From Saururus chinensis (Eukaryota; Streptophyta; Magnoliopsida; Piperales; Saururaceae), in NCBI GenBank assembly GCA_035235625.1, contig CP141144.1, forward strand, positions 34,408,014-34,472,013: a stretch of 64,000 bases of DNA, in the 5' to 3' direction. A model generated the notes under the pieces. That model worked only from the letters and a program-made list of their open reading frames with translations, ran no database searches and had not been told where the DNA came from. The position numbers were made by a program, and so were the translations under genes. This document shows positions 20,728 through 30,745 of this stretch, piece by piece; position 1 is the stretch's first letter; the number at the start of each line of letters is the position of its first letter.

Positions 20728-22176
20728 TGATAGTTTGTAATTAAATAATTTGTACGTGTACAAGGTAGTTATATTAGGATAAGTAATTAAGGGTTAACAC
20801 TTCCGAGATGGATGAATTGATTACTAAACGTAAGAGAAAATTTATTGTTTGAAAATTAAAAGTACTTAAACTTAAATTTAACAAAGAAGGTAATCAAACT
20901 AAATTAAAAAGAAGAGATCAATATGATGATAATTTCTTAAGAAATTGAATCAACTATAGATTCATAACAATTCCTTAGAATTTAAATCTAGTCTAAATAT
21001 GAACAGGTTTTCTTAGGTACAATCTAAAATTACTTTAGAAAGAATTATTAATTAAATTTATGACATTAATTATCTTTGACAATAACATGAATCATCTACA
21101 TTAAGCTAAACTATAGGCATGATTCATCCAATCTTTCTATTACTCATCCATTCATTAATCATATGAATATTAAAACTAATGTATGACCATCTTATCAAAA
21201 TCACAAAAAATAGAATCAATGTAAATCATAAAATTGAATCAATCTTTCATCTACAAGACAATAAATTAACATAAAATTGAATAAACTTGAAAACTCTTCT
21301 ATTAAAAAGTAAATATTTTTATATAATTGTAATTAATCACAAGTAATATCTAAATTAAAAAGAACAACAAAATGGAGCTTTTCTATCCTTTTATCGATTC
21401 TCAAGTAAAAGAAAAACCCAGCATTGAATGGTAGAATAAGGCTCTTAAATCTCTATTAAAAGCTTTGATTGTTCCTTCATCTTCTTCTCCTCTTTTCTCT
21501 TCAGAAAATTTACTAGAATCCATCAATTTCGAGTCCCATATAACTATATAAGCATAAAAGTTATAAGAGAAAATCCAATAAAAAAATTGACTCAAAACTA
21601 GGTTAAAATATAAAACTACATGTTTTGCAGTTTGAATGCCCTAAGTGCTTGTTCAAACAACAACACTTATTTATAATCTGGGCAAATCTGTTCAGTTTTG
21701 CGTTCAATTTCTGTTTAAAAAGCTAAGTTGTTCACTGTACATTACATATTTCTCCCCAATCATCTACTCTACTTATTAAGCACTTTTATTTATGTCTATA
21801 TTAATTTTTAACTTATTTGTAACTCTAAAACATTGTCTAAATAATGTGTTTTGAATTATTCTAAACATCGTCTAAGGGGCTCGAGAAGTGTGCCTTACTT
21901 ATAAAACATAAAAAATTATAGTTTATATATGTAGTATATAAATAAAATTTCAACTTGGTTCAAATACATTAGCAAATTATTAATAATATCTAGATTAATT
22001 GTTAATTAAATAATGATATTAGTATCTATCTTAACATAAATAAACCCTAATTAATATTAAATTAACCAAATACTATGCAAGCAATAAGGTACATAAAAGC
22101 ATAAAGAATAAATATATTTCACACTTTTTGCTAGTCACATGACCAATATTGGCTGAGCCCATAACTTAGTCTAACA
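20728..22176 (-). mobile_element. LTR of family B, copy B2 (~1.45 kb)
   Basis: On the minus strand it runs from TGTTAGACTAAG at 22176 to ACTATCA at 20728, so it has TG..CA ends. A primer site follows it, and a purine stretch AAGTGGAGGA precedes it at 22177-22186. Having both a purine tract before and a primer site after would make it a single LTR shared by two element bodies. The alternative is that the true LTR start is about 45 bases in, at TGACTAGC, because B1 begins at the matching place (1270). No target duplication was found. Confidence 0.55.
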
Positions 22177-22718
22177 TCCTCCACTTATATGTGAAGCACT
22201 CATATTGATTTAATAATGACTCTATAGTCCTGTGAAACCTGAAGACTATGAGCATGTTTGTGAAACCTGAAGACTATGAGCATGTTATATAAACAGATTC
22301 ATTGATAAGGCCTTAGTTATCAAATTTGCTAATATCTCAGTATTAAAAAGATGACTTATCAACTTTCTATTCTATAACATGTCAAACATACTAAATACCA
22401 TAAAAGAAAATGTTTTCCTAACTTGCTCAGTGATTAGTGCACATGACCGCACTTTAACATGGTGCAACCTCTATGTACCATCTGAGACACACACACAATC
22501 TAACACAATATATAAAAGGTGTACCAAGTTAGGTACCTCATGTAGCATGGCCATGGTTGCTGGTCATGGAGCCTTGTTAAGCTAAATGTGTCCATACCAT
22601 AACACAAACTTGTACATAGATATTGAACTGCAATACATGCTTTAATTCTGTGATCTCCATGATCTACACAAAAAGAGAGGTAAAGGATGCACAAAACATT
22701 CTACTAGGCAATGGAAAA
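22177..22718 (-). other. Duplicated region upstream of LTR-B2 (copy 1 of 2)
   Basis: It aligns with 23765-23947 plus 25179-25393 once the transposons in the second copy are removed. A 28-bp tandem duplication (TGTGAAACCTGAAGACTATG...) is at 22231-22286 and is absent from the other copy. On the minus strand one frame gives LANLITKALS, weakly resembling the end of a retrotransposon RNase H, but I do not rely on this. It is probably the 3' internal region of an LTR element. Confidence 0.45.
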
Positions 22719-23040
22719 AATTATACTCCCTCTACTGCATAAAGTTAGTCTAAATTTTAAAAATTATAAAACTTAAGGCATGTGAGATTTCATAATGGAA
22801 ATTTTAAATTTCTACCATCGTGCATGACATGTGACGTAAGTAAAAATCAAAAGTTATGAAAGATAGATGTGACAAGCTTGGCAAATTGGACAAATAATAC
22901 CGAACAAAATATTTTTATGATTTGACAATTATTTTGAGATAAAAATAATATAATAATAACCATTATACTATTTCCCAATATGAAATAAGTGTCTCAATTA
23001 AAAAATTAAAATAAAAAACTAAACTTCATTTACTTTTGTA
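22719..23040. mobile_element. Stowaway-like MITE relic, copy 1
   Basis: It begins TACTCCCTCTACTGCATAAAG and then shares a run of motifs (GACATGTGACG, GGCAAATTGGACAAATAAT, CAAAATATTTTTATGATTTGA) with 27771-28050. Fragments of the same family are at 41285-41420 and 42540-42740. The CTCCCTC start is typical of Stowaway elements; no matching 3' end is visible here. Confidence 0.45.
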
Positions 23041-23455
23041 TTTTCTTTTACCACACAATGTTCCATACTGACCATGAGGATTGAATATTTGTTATCAACT
23101 AGGACAACAACTTCACATGAAGGTGCACTGTTAGCTTTGTGGAGATATATTATATTCGGGCGAATGGATAAGAAGCGAGTTGAGTAAAAAATAAAAAAAC
23201 AAAGAAGGAAACACAGAAAAGGCTAGAGCTTGCGGTACGTTCTAGTAGTCCATAATGAGTTGTGATGAGGAAATTGGAAGGCAGTCTATAAATAACGCTA
23301 GCAATGGGTAAAATTTTATTTTTGATCTAATGTCTTCTTAGAGGTAAGAGGTTTCCCTTCTAAGAGGTTTTCTTCATTTAAATGTTATTATTGTAGGGTT
23401 TTTTCAGCTTTTGATTCATCTTGATTTGTAATAGTGATTTATTAAAAATACGTGA
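23041..23455. other. Unassigned AT-rich stretch
   Basis: No frame or known element was recognised. It contains a TATA-like CTATAAATAACG at about 23286 on the plus strand, followed by short repeats around AAGAGGTTT (23345-23370). This could be an LTR promoter/R region, but there is no second copy in the window to test that. Confidence 0.3.
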
Positions 23456-23764
23456 TTTCCAAGGAGCTTGAGAAGCGTGTCTTACTTATAAAATATAAAA
23501 ATTACTTTTTAGACATGTAGTACATAAATAAAATCTCGACTTGATTTAAATACAGTCCTAAATTATTAATCGTGCCTGAATTACTTATTAATTAAACTAA
23601 AATATTAATATATATCTTAATATAAATAAACCCTAATTATTCTTAAATTAACCTAATACTATATTAGGAAATAAGGTAAAAAAAATTATATGAAATAGTT
23701 ATATTTTACACTTATTAGCCGGTCACATTACCAATATTGGTCAAACCCATAACTTGGTCTAACA
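23456..23764 (-). mobile_element. LTR-B fragment, copy B3
   Basis: The first ~300 bases of LTR-B (minus-strand reading from TGTTAGACC at 23764) align well with 21875-22176. A purine stretch AAGTGGGGA precedes it. The remainder of the LTR is missing beyond 23456. Confidence 0.6.
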
Positions 23765-23956
23765 TCCCCACTTATAGGTGAAGCGCTCATATTGGTTCAA
23801 CAATAACTACATAGTCCTGTCGCAACGGAAGACTATGAACATGTTATACAAATAGATCCATTATTGGATTTGTTAACATCTCAATATTAAAAAGATAACT
23901 AACTCTCAACTTTCTAGTCTATAACATGTCAAAGATACTAAATACCATAGAAGAAA

Positions 23957-25169
23957 GAATGCTGCTATTTCGACCCCAACATATGCTAAGAGCCCCCCAT
24001 ACTTTTAACACCCCATTAAAACTTTAAAAATTGCTCAAACAAACCCCTCTCTACCATAATAATATTTTAAAATAAGAAATTCCTCGTACTCAGGCCACAG
24101 CCGCCGCCGGCAACGGTGGCAACTGCAATGACAACTACGACAAGTCGACAACGACGCCCCCTCCTCTTCTCAGCCCATTCCCCTCTTTCTATTTCTTCAT
24201 TTATCTGTTCTCCAACTCAGCCAGCCCATGTAGACAGCTTACTGGGATGATGACGATCTGACCCTGGTTCGAGCAGGCACCGAGGGTTCCCAAGAGAGCC
24301 TGGTTGGGCTTCCAAAAATCGCAGGGTCTCCTCGTGTGTGGAAATCATACCTCCTCAAGCTTCTGCTCTCGCTAACTTCTGTTCTCTAGCTAACTTCTGT
24401 TCTTCTCCACACTCATTTGGCAGTTTTTCTTCTCGATTTACAAAACACCTTCTGTCATCTGAGGACTCGGGCGACCTACTTGTTTCATCGGGTTCGGATC
24501 TTGTGCATGGAGAGCCCTTTGTATATCCAACATTCTTTGGATTTATTTTGAATATTAGTTTCATGTTTTGGTTTGGATTTTGAGGGTTTTATGTTCTCTC
24601 TGGGGCAGGATTAATTGCAAATCGAGTTTTTCATATGAAAATTGTTGCTGATGTGAAAGACTGTAGCTTGACCTTGTTCAAGGGCTCTTGGCCAGGCACT
24701 TCACTTCCATCTTTGCATTTTTATGCTCATTTCGGCAATGACGACGTTCCCTTTCCTGTTTGTCTCCAAGCTCGACCTCACGGAGTTCTTTTCTATGAAC
24801 TCCAGCAACTGTATCTTCAGTCAGAACTCTGCTCCTGGGAAGTATTTTTAGCTTTTCGCCTTTTATGCTCTGCCTCTTCTGGGCGTAGGCGCCTTTCCCT
24901 ATTTGCCTTCTACGTGAAAGCGGATGTCGATGACCAGATATTTGCTGTTAAAGAAAATAGAAAAAAGTCACTAGCCACCAATCGTCGGCGATGGCCGACC
25001 GGCCGCCGATGCCCAAGAAGAAAAAAGGGAAGGGAAGGACATCAAGGTGTCCACTAAGCAAAATAGTGGGTGGTGCATGGGTGTCCGTAGCCATAAGAAA
25101 ATACCACTTTTCGTTCTATATTGGGGGGGTAATGAGCATATGTTGGGGCGGGGGGAAATAGCATCGCTC
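23957..25169. mobile_element. Mutator-like element with captured sequence (1,213 bp)
   Basis: Flanked by a perfect 9-bp duplication TAGAAGAAA (23948-23956 and 25170-25178), the diagnostic length for Mutator-like elements. The ends are imperfect inverted repeats of about 40 bases: GCTATTTCGACCCCAACAT and, from the other end, GCTATTTCCCCCCGCCCCA, both continuing with CATATGCT and a C run. There is no transposase. The interior (24080-25060) is GC-richer than its surroundings and partly open, which fits a Pack-MULE carrying host gene pieces (inference). The paralogous empty site near 22400 (CCATAAAAGAAAATG) supports the boundaries. Confidence 0.88.
24635..25057 (+). CDS. Hypothetical ORF inside the Mutator-like element
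   Basis: 140 codons from ATG 24635. The translation begins MKIVADVKDCSLTLFKG, includes FYAHFGNDDVPFPVCLQ, and ends in a basic tail with RRCPRRKKGREG. I do not recognise it. A second open run in another register (24239-24330, containing DDDDLTLVRAGTEG) lies upstream, so the element probably carries pieces of one or more host exons that are no longer joined. No signal peptide or membrane segment is evident. The C-terminal third overlaps a GC-rich segment of simpler composition. It could be a chance frame within captured DNA. Confidence 0.25.
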   Translation: MKIVADVKDCSLTLFKGSWPGTSLPSLHFYAHFGNDDVPFPVCLQARPHGVLFYELQQLYLQSELCSWEVFLAFRLLCSASSGRRRLSLFAFYVKADVDDQIFAVKENRKKSLATNRRRWPTGRRCPRRKKGREGHQGVH

Positions 25170-25729
25170 TAGAAGAAAATATTTTTCTGACCCGCTCAAT
25201 GACCAATGCCCATTACCACATTCTAACAAGGTGCAACCTCTATGTACCATCTTCAACACATACACAATCTAGCACAATGTAGAAGTTGTACCATGTTAAG
25301 TAACCCATGTAGTATAACCATGGTTGCCGGTCATAGAGCCTCATCAGGCTAAATGCGTCCATACCATAACACAAACTTGCACATAGATATAAAGCTCTAG
25401 CTAGGGCTGCCAACGGAACGATACGGTTATGGTATAACCTATTCCATTACTATAACCATTTCCCAAATCTTTATCCATAACCGTTCCATTAAGTAAATGG
25501 TATAAGTACTTCCATAACCGTACCTTCCACTAATAAACGGCCGGTTAATCGGATAACCATTATCCATTATATTTTTTAAAATGTGCTAAAAAAGCTAAAA
25601 TAATTATTTTTTATTCACTTAATTAAATATTACTAAGGTAAAAAACTAACATCATTACTACTCGTATTTATAGTTGTTGCAAATAAATTGTAAAGATTAA
25701 ACATGAAACATAAATGGATACATATATTA

Positions 25730-25731
<2 letters not shown>

Positions 25732-25772
<41 letters not shown>
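25732..25772. repeat. (AT)n microsatellite
   Basis: About 20 uninterrupted AT dinucleotides within the hAT element. Confidence 0.97.
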
Positions 25773-25777
<5 letters not shown>

Positions 25778-26025
25778 AACTACTTATTTTTCAATAATTA
25801 TTTCATATTATATGAGTCCAGCTTCAAGATATCCATCTAGTGCCCGTTTGAGGAGAATCCCAATGTGAGAATAATAATTGTCTTATCACAGCCAGCTATA
25901 TTTAAATGTGCATTAAAAGCATGAATGAGACCATATGTAGTGATGCTCATTATCCATTAGTGTCTTTTTGTAACAATGTTTTAAAACCCAACTAGGGAGC
26001 CTGACCCAGATTAGTGGTCAGGCAA

Positions 26026-26563
26026 ATGTTTTAAAAACTGGGTCGGCCCGACCAGTCCGACTGGGCTCAATCGGACCTAGTTGATAAATCTGACAGGTTC
26101 ATCTACTTTAACTGGTTAAGTTAACCCGACTGGGTCAACACGAATCAGCCGGTTCAACCGCCGATTCGCTGCCCAGGTCAGACCAGTTTAATATTTTCAT
26201 GAAAAAAATTTATGTTGGAGACGGGTTTCCAACTCACATTCTGTGAAAGCCCATCAGCAAACCTAACCCACCTGGCTGCAACAACTTTATTTATACACAT
26301 TTTTATTTTATTTAATATTTATTTATTTTACATTGCTACAAAAAAAACTCTCCACGGTGGGATTCAAATTCTTGTCGTAATAAAAATAGCATTTACACTC
26401 TACCGACTAAGTTACAATGATTTTGTGTGAATATTGTACCTAACTTTCTATTTATTCTAATATATGAGAAAATTGGGTCAACCCAAGTTGACTGGCGGTT
26501 GAACCCAATTAACCCGGCCCGACTACCAATTTGGGTCAATGGTCGGGCCGGTTTTTAAAACCT
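26026..26563. mobile_element. MITE-like unit nested in the hAT element
   Basis: The ends are inverted: TTTTAAAAACTGGGTCGGCC at 26029 and GGTCGGGCCGGTTTTTAAAA ending at 26560. The subterminal parts are rich in GGTTCAACC and GGGTCAAC motifs on both sides. Similar motifs outside it (25976-26025 and 26566-26600) suggest a second, overlapping or older copy. The target duplication is unclear. Its centre contains the tRNA-like sequence at 26348-26417. Confidence 0.6.
26340..26417 (-). other. Decayed tRNA(Lys)-like sequence with T8 terminator
   Basis: On the minus strand the sequence has an A-box-like ACTTAGTCGGTAGAGTG, a B-box-like AATTTGAATCCCACC about 27 bases on, and CGTGGAGAG where the 3' acceptor side would be. 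A run of eight T's (26347-26340) then follows. Block by block it resembles a plant tRNA-Lys (TAGCTCAGTTGGTAGAG, GGGTTCGAGCCCCAC), but several stem positions are broken, so it is not a functional tRNA. It may be a tRNA pseudogene or the head of a SINE caught in the MITE. Confidence 0.5.
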
Positions 26564-27770
26564 TGGACTGGGTTAAGTCAACTCAGGTTGATCGGATGAT
26601 GACATAATCACCTAAGAAATTTAAAATAGTTCCCCATATTTTAGATAAAGTTTCACTTAAACCTATTCAAAATTTCACTTAAACCTATTTGGTCTTTCAA
26701 AACTTATTGATTCCAACCAATTTCAATAACTAAATAATTCTAAATTTTGCAATCTCATATATAAACATGATTTGTAATATAATCATAATTTCAACCAACA
26801 TATACCAAATATCAAAATAAACCACTTATACCACTCATTCAAAGTTAAGCCAACCAACACTCAAACCAAGCTAATCGAGATGGGCCAAACAAAAGTTTCA
26901 TTCTATTAGCCCAAGTTCAAGCTTTGATTTGAGCTAACTTGAGTCTAGCCTCGAGTAGAATAGAGTTAACTCCACAATCCTACTTCAAACCCACCAATCA
27001 TTTCCTTATACAAACAAACATTCTACAAGTTTAATTATCAAAAACATAAAAAAGACTCATGTGTTTGAGTTATCAAAATTGAATCTAAATTAACCTGAGA
27101 ATTGTAAAAATATTTTGTACAAAGTGTTTATGTAGTTAGTTAAGATTTTATCATATATGATTAGAGATGAATTGTGACCTAATGAGACCATAAAAATTAG
27201 ACAAATCAACCAAATAAGAAACATAAAAGCAAAGTTAGTTTAAGAGAATATAAATTATAAATAGATATTTAAAAAAAAATAGAGTTAGATATGAAATGTT
27301 AGAAAGAGTAAATTATCTTCCAAGTAGTAGCTTGTAACAACTATAGTAAATGGTTGAAAGTAGTTAAATAAATACAATAAATATTTAGATTTGAATGATA
27401 TCTTTCGTTGAGTAAATCACCATGGTGAATTATGACATGAAGATTATTTTAAAAGATCATAAATCAATTTCTTTTAAAATTTAAACACTTAAGACTAACG
27501 AGTATATATATATATATATATAATTTTTAATATATGACAAACGGGTAACGGATAAATGGGTATGGAAGAACTTTTTCCATTACCTTCCATTAAGATAACG
27601 GTTGGATAAAATTATCCTCTTATTTACCCATCGAATAAATTTAACCATACCATTTAACTTCTTAACGGTACGGTACAGACGGTAGAACGGTGAAATGGGT
27701 ACCATTGGCAGCCCTAGCTCTAGCTCACACCTCCATAATCTATATATAAAGAGAGGTATGAAAAAAATTA

Positions 27771-28096
27771 TCCTCCCTCTCTTTATAAAGTTAGTCCAAT
27801 TTTTTAAATATTTTAAAACTTAAGGCACGTGTGATTCCATTGTGACATGGCATATGACGAAGTAAAGATCAAAAGTTTTAAAAGATAGACGTGACATGCC
27901 TGACAAATAGGATAAATAATACGGAATAAAATATTTTTATGATTTGATAATTATTTAGAAAATAATAATATAATAATGATCATTATATTATTCACTAATA
28001 TAAAATAAGTATATCTGAAAAATTAAAATAAAAAACTAAATGACATTTACTTTTTTTAAAAAAATTTCTAGCATTTATTACCGGGCTGACGGAGTA
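27771..28096. mobile_element. Stowaway-like MITE, copy 2
   Basis: It starts CCTCCCTCTCTTTATAAAG and ends GCTGACGGAGTA, so both ends carry the CTCC/GGAG core of Stowaway (Tc1/mariner) MITEs, next to TA. The interior matches 22719-23040. The terminal match is short and the TA duplication is not conclusive. Confidence 0.5.
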
Positions 28097-28099
28097 TTA

Positions 28100-29734
28100 A
28101 TTAAATGCAGAATACTGCAAAAGCTCTCACATTTATCTACCTAAAAAATTTAACAAAAATATATGAAGTAAAGTTTAGGAATTACACGGTAAAATATAAA
28201 ACAAAACAAAATCTCGTTTAATATGAAATAAAATTTAAATATTTTAAACATGGTATAATATAAAAGAAACAAAATATCATTTAGACAGTTGATGAATAAC
28301 TTCATACAAAATTCATATTAAATTTCACTCTGCATACTTATTGAGCATGTGACGTGATATAGCAGGATATCTGGCATTTGGAACTCAACAGTAGTTTTTA
28401 ATGTAGAAATATGGGCAATAACAGTTCTATCTATCTTGATTAAGAAAAAAGTATATTATGTAATATTTTAAAAAAGAAATAGATACAAAGTGGAACTCCA
28501 AATTTAGTGATTATAATGGATAACTTAAATATTATTAAAATTTAAGGGATGACAAAGCGACATAAATTCATGAAACAATATAAATATTACAATGGGAGCA
28601 AAGAATTATTCTAAGGGGATTTATATATTGACACATACACGTTGGACACTCAAAAGAAAGGTTTCATGACACTTAGATTTCACCCATTGGACAACATAGA
28701 AATGGAAAGTAACGAAAGATTTCCAATATGATGAATTATTAATGGGAATAATTTTAATCTCTATAGAATCTCCGCCATTGACTACCTCTTATTAAGAGAG
28801 CTTCTTTTTTTAATGTACAGTATCTTATGTCAAAATAAAGGACATAAGATAAATCATAGGAGTTTTTTTAAAATTAAATTAAATTAATTGGCTAAATATT
28901 TATGTCACTGAGATTTACAAATATATCAAAATATATAATATTATTATATGTGTTAAAATTTGATAAATGACAGGTTAACCCTATAAGTCCAAGTCTTCAT
29001 TTGTCCAAAAATAAATAACTATATAAAGTTGGCTTTCACACTAGTTATTATAATTATTTATAAAATTACAAAAGCAAGAAATTAGATCCTACCAATATAA
29101 TGTCGTTTTCAACCGATCATCAACGTTTTCTGTTCAAATTAGTCCTCATCTAAAGAACCTGTAATCAAACAAGACCAAATAAAAATAAAATATCTCCTCC
29201 TCTTGGAAGAGTATTTTCAAAATAACAAAAATACTATTTAATATATTTTAGATCGGGCCAACATCACCTAATATTAGTTATTTATGTACTTATAAGACAA
29301 TATCTCTAATATATCCGACAAGATCGAATCTAGTCATAGTTCTACCTAAAAATTATAATATTTTAATAAACATAACATCATATATGCAATGCTTAAATAT
29401 TTTCAACCAACCTATTTTTTATACAAGTTATTAGCCGTTCTACTTTTTAAATTAAATAAGCAAGATCAACCAATATTATTAATTATCTCTTGGTCCATTA
29501 TTAAATAATTATTATCCTCATCTAATCCCAAAGAAAAATATTCTTATTAAATGTTAATTTAATTAACAAATGATACAATCACTATGGAACTTCTTCTAAA
29601 AGGAACGATCCATAGTACTATTCTCTAACTCCACTAGAAAGTGTCATAACTCAACTTAGCCCATAAGGACTTAACTCGAGTTGAAGGGCATGACCCATAA
29701 CTACACTTAAATAGGAGTAGTAGAAAAAACTAAC
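28100..29734. other. Unassigned AT-rich stretch
   Basis: No open frame above background, no repeat pair within the window, and no element ends were recognised. It is mostly A/T runs with scattered short motifs. Confidence 0.6.
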
Positions 29735-29739
29735 AAAGC

Positions 29740-30069
29740 TGATGTGCCTGATGCAGGCACGATCGGTATCCAAGAGAATTGCGCAGGGAAAGGGGAGAAT
29801 TATTGAAGAAAGGGGAGAGGTCTGAGAATCACAAATTGCATAAACTCCAACTAAAAGCAAGGCCGACCTCATATGGGAGGACGACCACCTACTGACTCAG
29901 ACCACCTGAACCAGCCCTGTCCGGTTTACATCAAATAACCCAGTTAGTTGGTCGGCTATCATGGCCACTAACCCAGATGACAATAAAGTGTGACAATAAT
30001 AAAATAAATAGTGCTATGCCATAGAATAATAAAAGAGAGCATGAGTATCGTGCACAATCGTACACAACA
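29740..30069 (-). repeat. 3' LTR of R2
   Basis: 330 bp with TG..CA ends. It lacks a 9-bp repeat (AAATAACCC) that is present in the partner LTR. Confidence 0.92.
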
Positions 30070-30084
30070 CTCCAGCACGCTTCC

Positions 30085-30745
30085 GCTAGTCGACTTGTCC
30101 TTAAGGCGACCAAGCTTGATAACGAGCCAAGAAATCATCCTCAAGCATCCACATCGCATCCTCCAAGGGCTGACCCTGCTAAGAAACCAACACCTCAGTA
30201 ACAATGCGACCCGAGCGATGAACCCGCCTCTTCTCAAGCACAGACGCAGGAGCAGGATCAGGGGGCAGAACAGAGCCCATCGGTGGGGAAGGAGATGCAT
30301 CCACGGCCAAATTTTGATCACCAACAAACCTGAGAAGGTGGGACACATGGAACACAGGATGAACCAAGGAAGCAGGTGACAAGGAAAGGCAGTAAGCAAC
30401 TGGACCAACGTGAGCCTCCACCGGGTATAGACCATGAAACCTGGGAGCGAGCTTGGAGTGCTCGGGCTGAAATAAAGAAGTCTGGTGTTGTGGTAAGACA
30501 GAGACATAGACCAAGTCGCCAACTTGGAACTCCCGATCAGTATGGCGGCCATCATAGAGCTGTTTCATTCGATTCTGAGCCTCAGCAAGATTCATCTTCA
30601 ATTGACGCAAGACCTCATCTCGGATTTGTAGCATATAATCCACCTCAGCCACAGAAGATCGATGCGGAACATACGACAAAATAGTAGGGGGAGGGCAGCC
30701 ATACAACACCTCGAATGGAGTCCGATACAAAACACCCAAGGCGGT
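30085..30745 (-). pseudogene. R2 integrase C-terminus and chromodomain
   Basis: The minus-strand translation starts at the deletion junction (about 30745) with TPFEVLYGCPPPTILSYVP. It runs through the GPY/F-like RFHGLYPVEAHVG, HPVFHVSHLL and a proline-rich linker to SGRIVTEVLVS, then a TAG and QGQPLEDAMWMLEDD. The zinc finger and catalytic core are missing. The stop before QGQP sits at the codon where R1 also has TAG. Confidence 0.88.

Larger units (their letters stand above)
23765..25393 (-). other. Duplicated region upstream of LTR-B3 (copy 2 of 2), interrupted
   Basis: The pieces 23765-23947 and 25179-25393 are paralogous to 22177-22620. Their continuation at 27725-27770 leads into a Stowaway-like MITE, as in copy 1. 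The two transposons present only here (23957-25169 and 25402-27716) therefore inserted after the duplication, and copy 1 serves as the empty site. Confidence 0.6.
25402..27716. mobile_element. Non-autonomous hAT element (2,315 bp)
   Basis: The ends TAGGGCTGCCAACGG and the inverted TAGGGCTGCCAATGG are flanked by a perfect 8-bp duplication GCTCTAGC (25394-25401 and 27717-27724). An 8-bp duplication and TAGGGCTGCCAA-type ends are diagnostic for the hAT superfamily. Subterminal ACGGTTA, GGTACGG and CCATTAC motifs occur at both sides. No transposase frame is present. The interior contains an (AT)n tract, a nested MITE-like unit (26026-26563), and a second AT run at about 27502-27522. The paralogous region near 22620 lacks it. 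Confidence 0.93.

Noticed and set aside
22177..22720. Possible copia RNase H tail (LANLITKALS) before LTR-B2
   Set aside because: One short weak match in a frame with stops, and the neighbouring gag and primer site point to Athila/Tat; too weak to call.
26212..26430. 72-codon plus-strand frame in the hAT element
   Set aside because: It overlaps the tRNA-like block on the opposite strand and an AT-rich MITE interior; hydrophobic composition alone does not support a gene.
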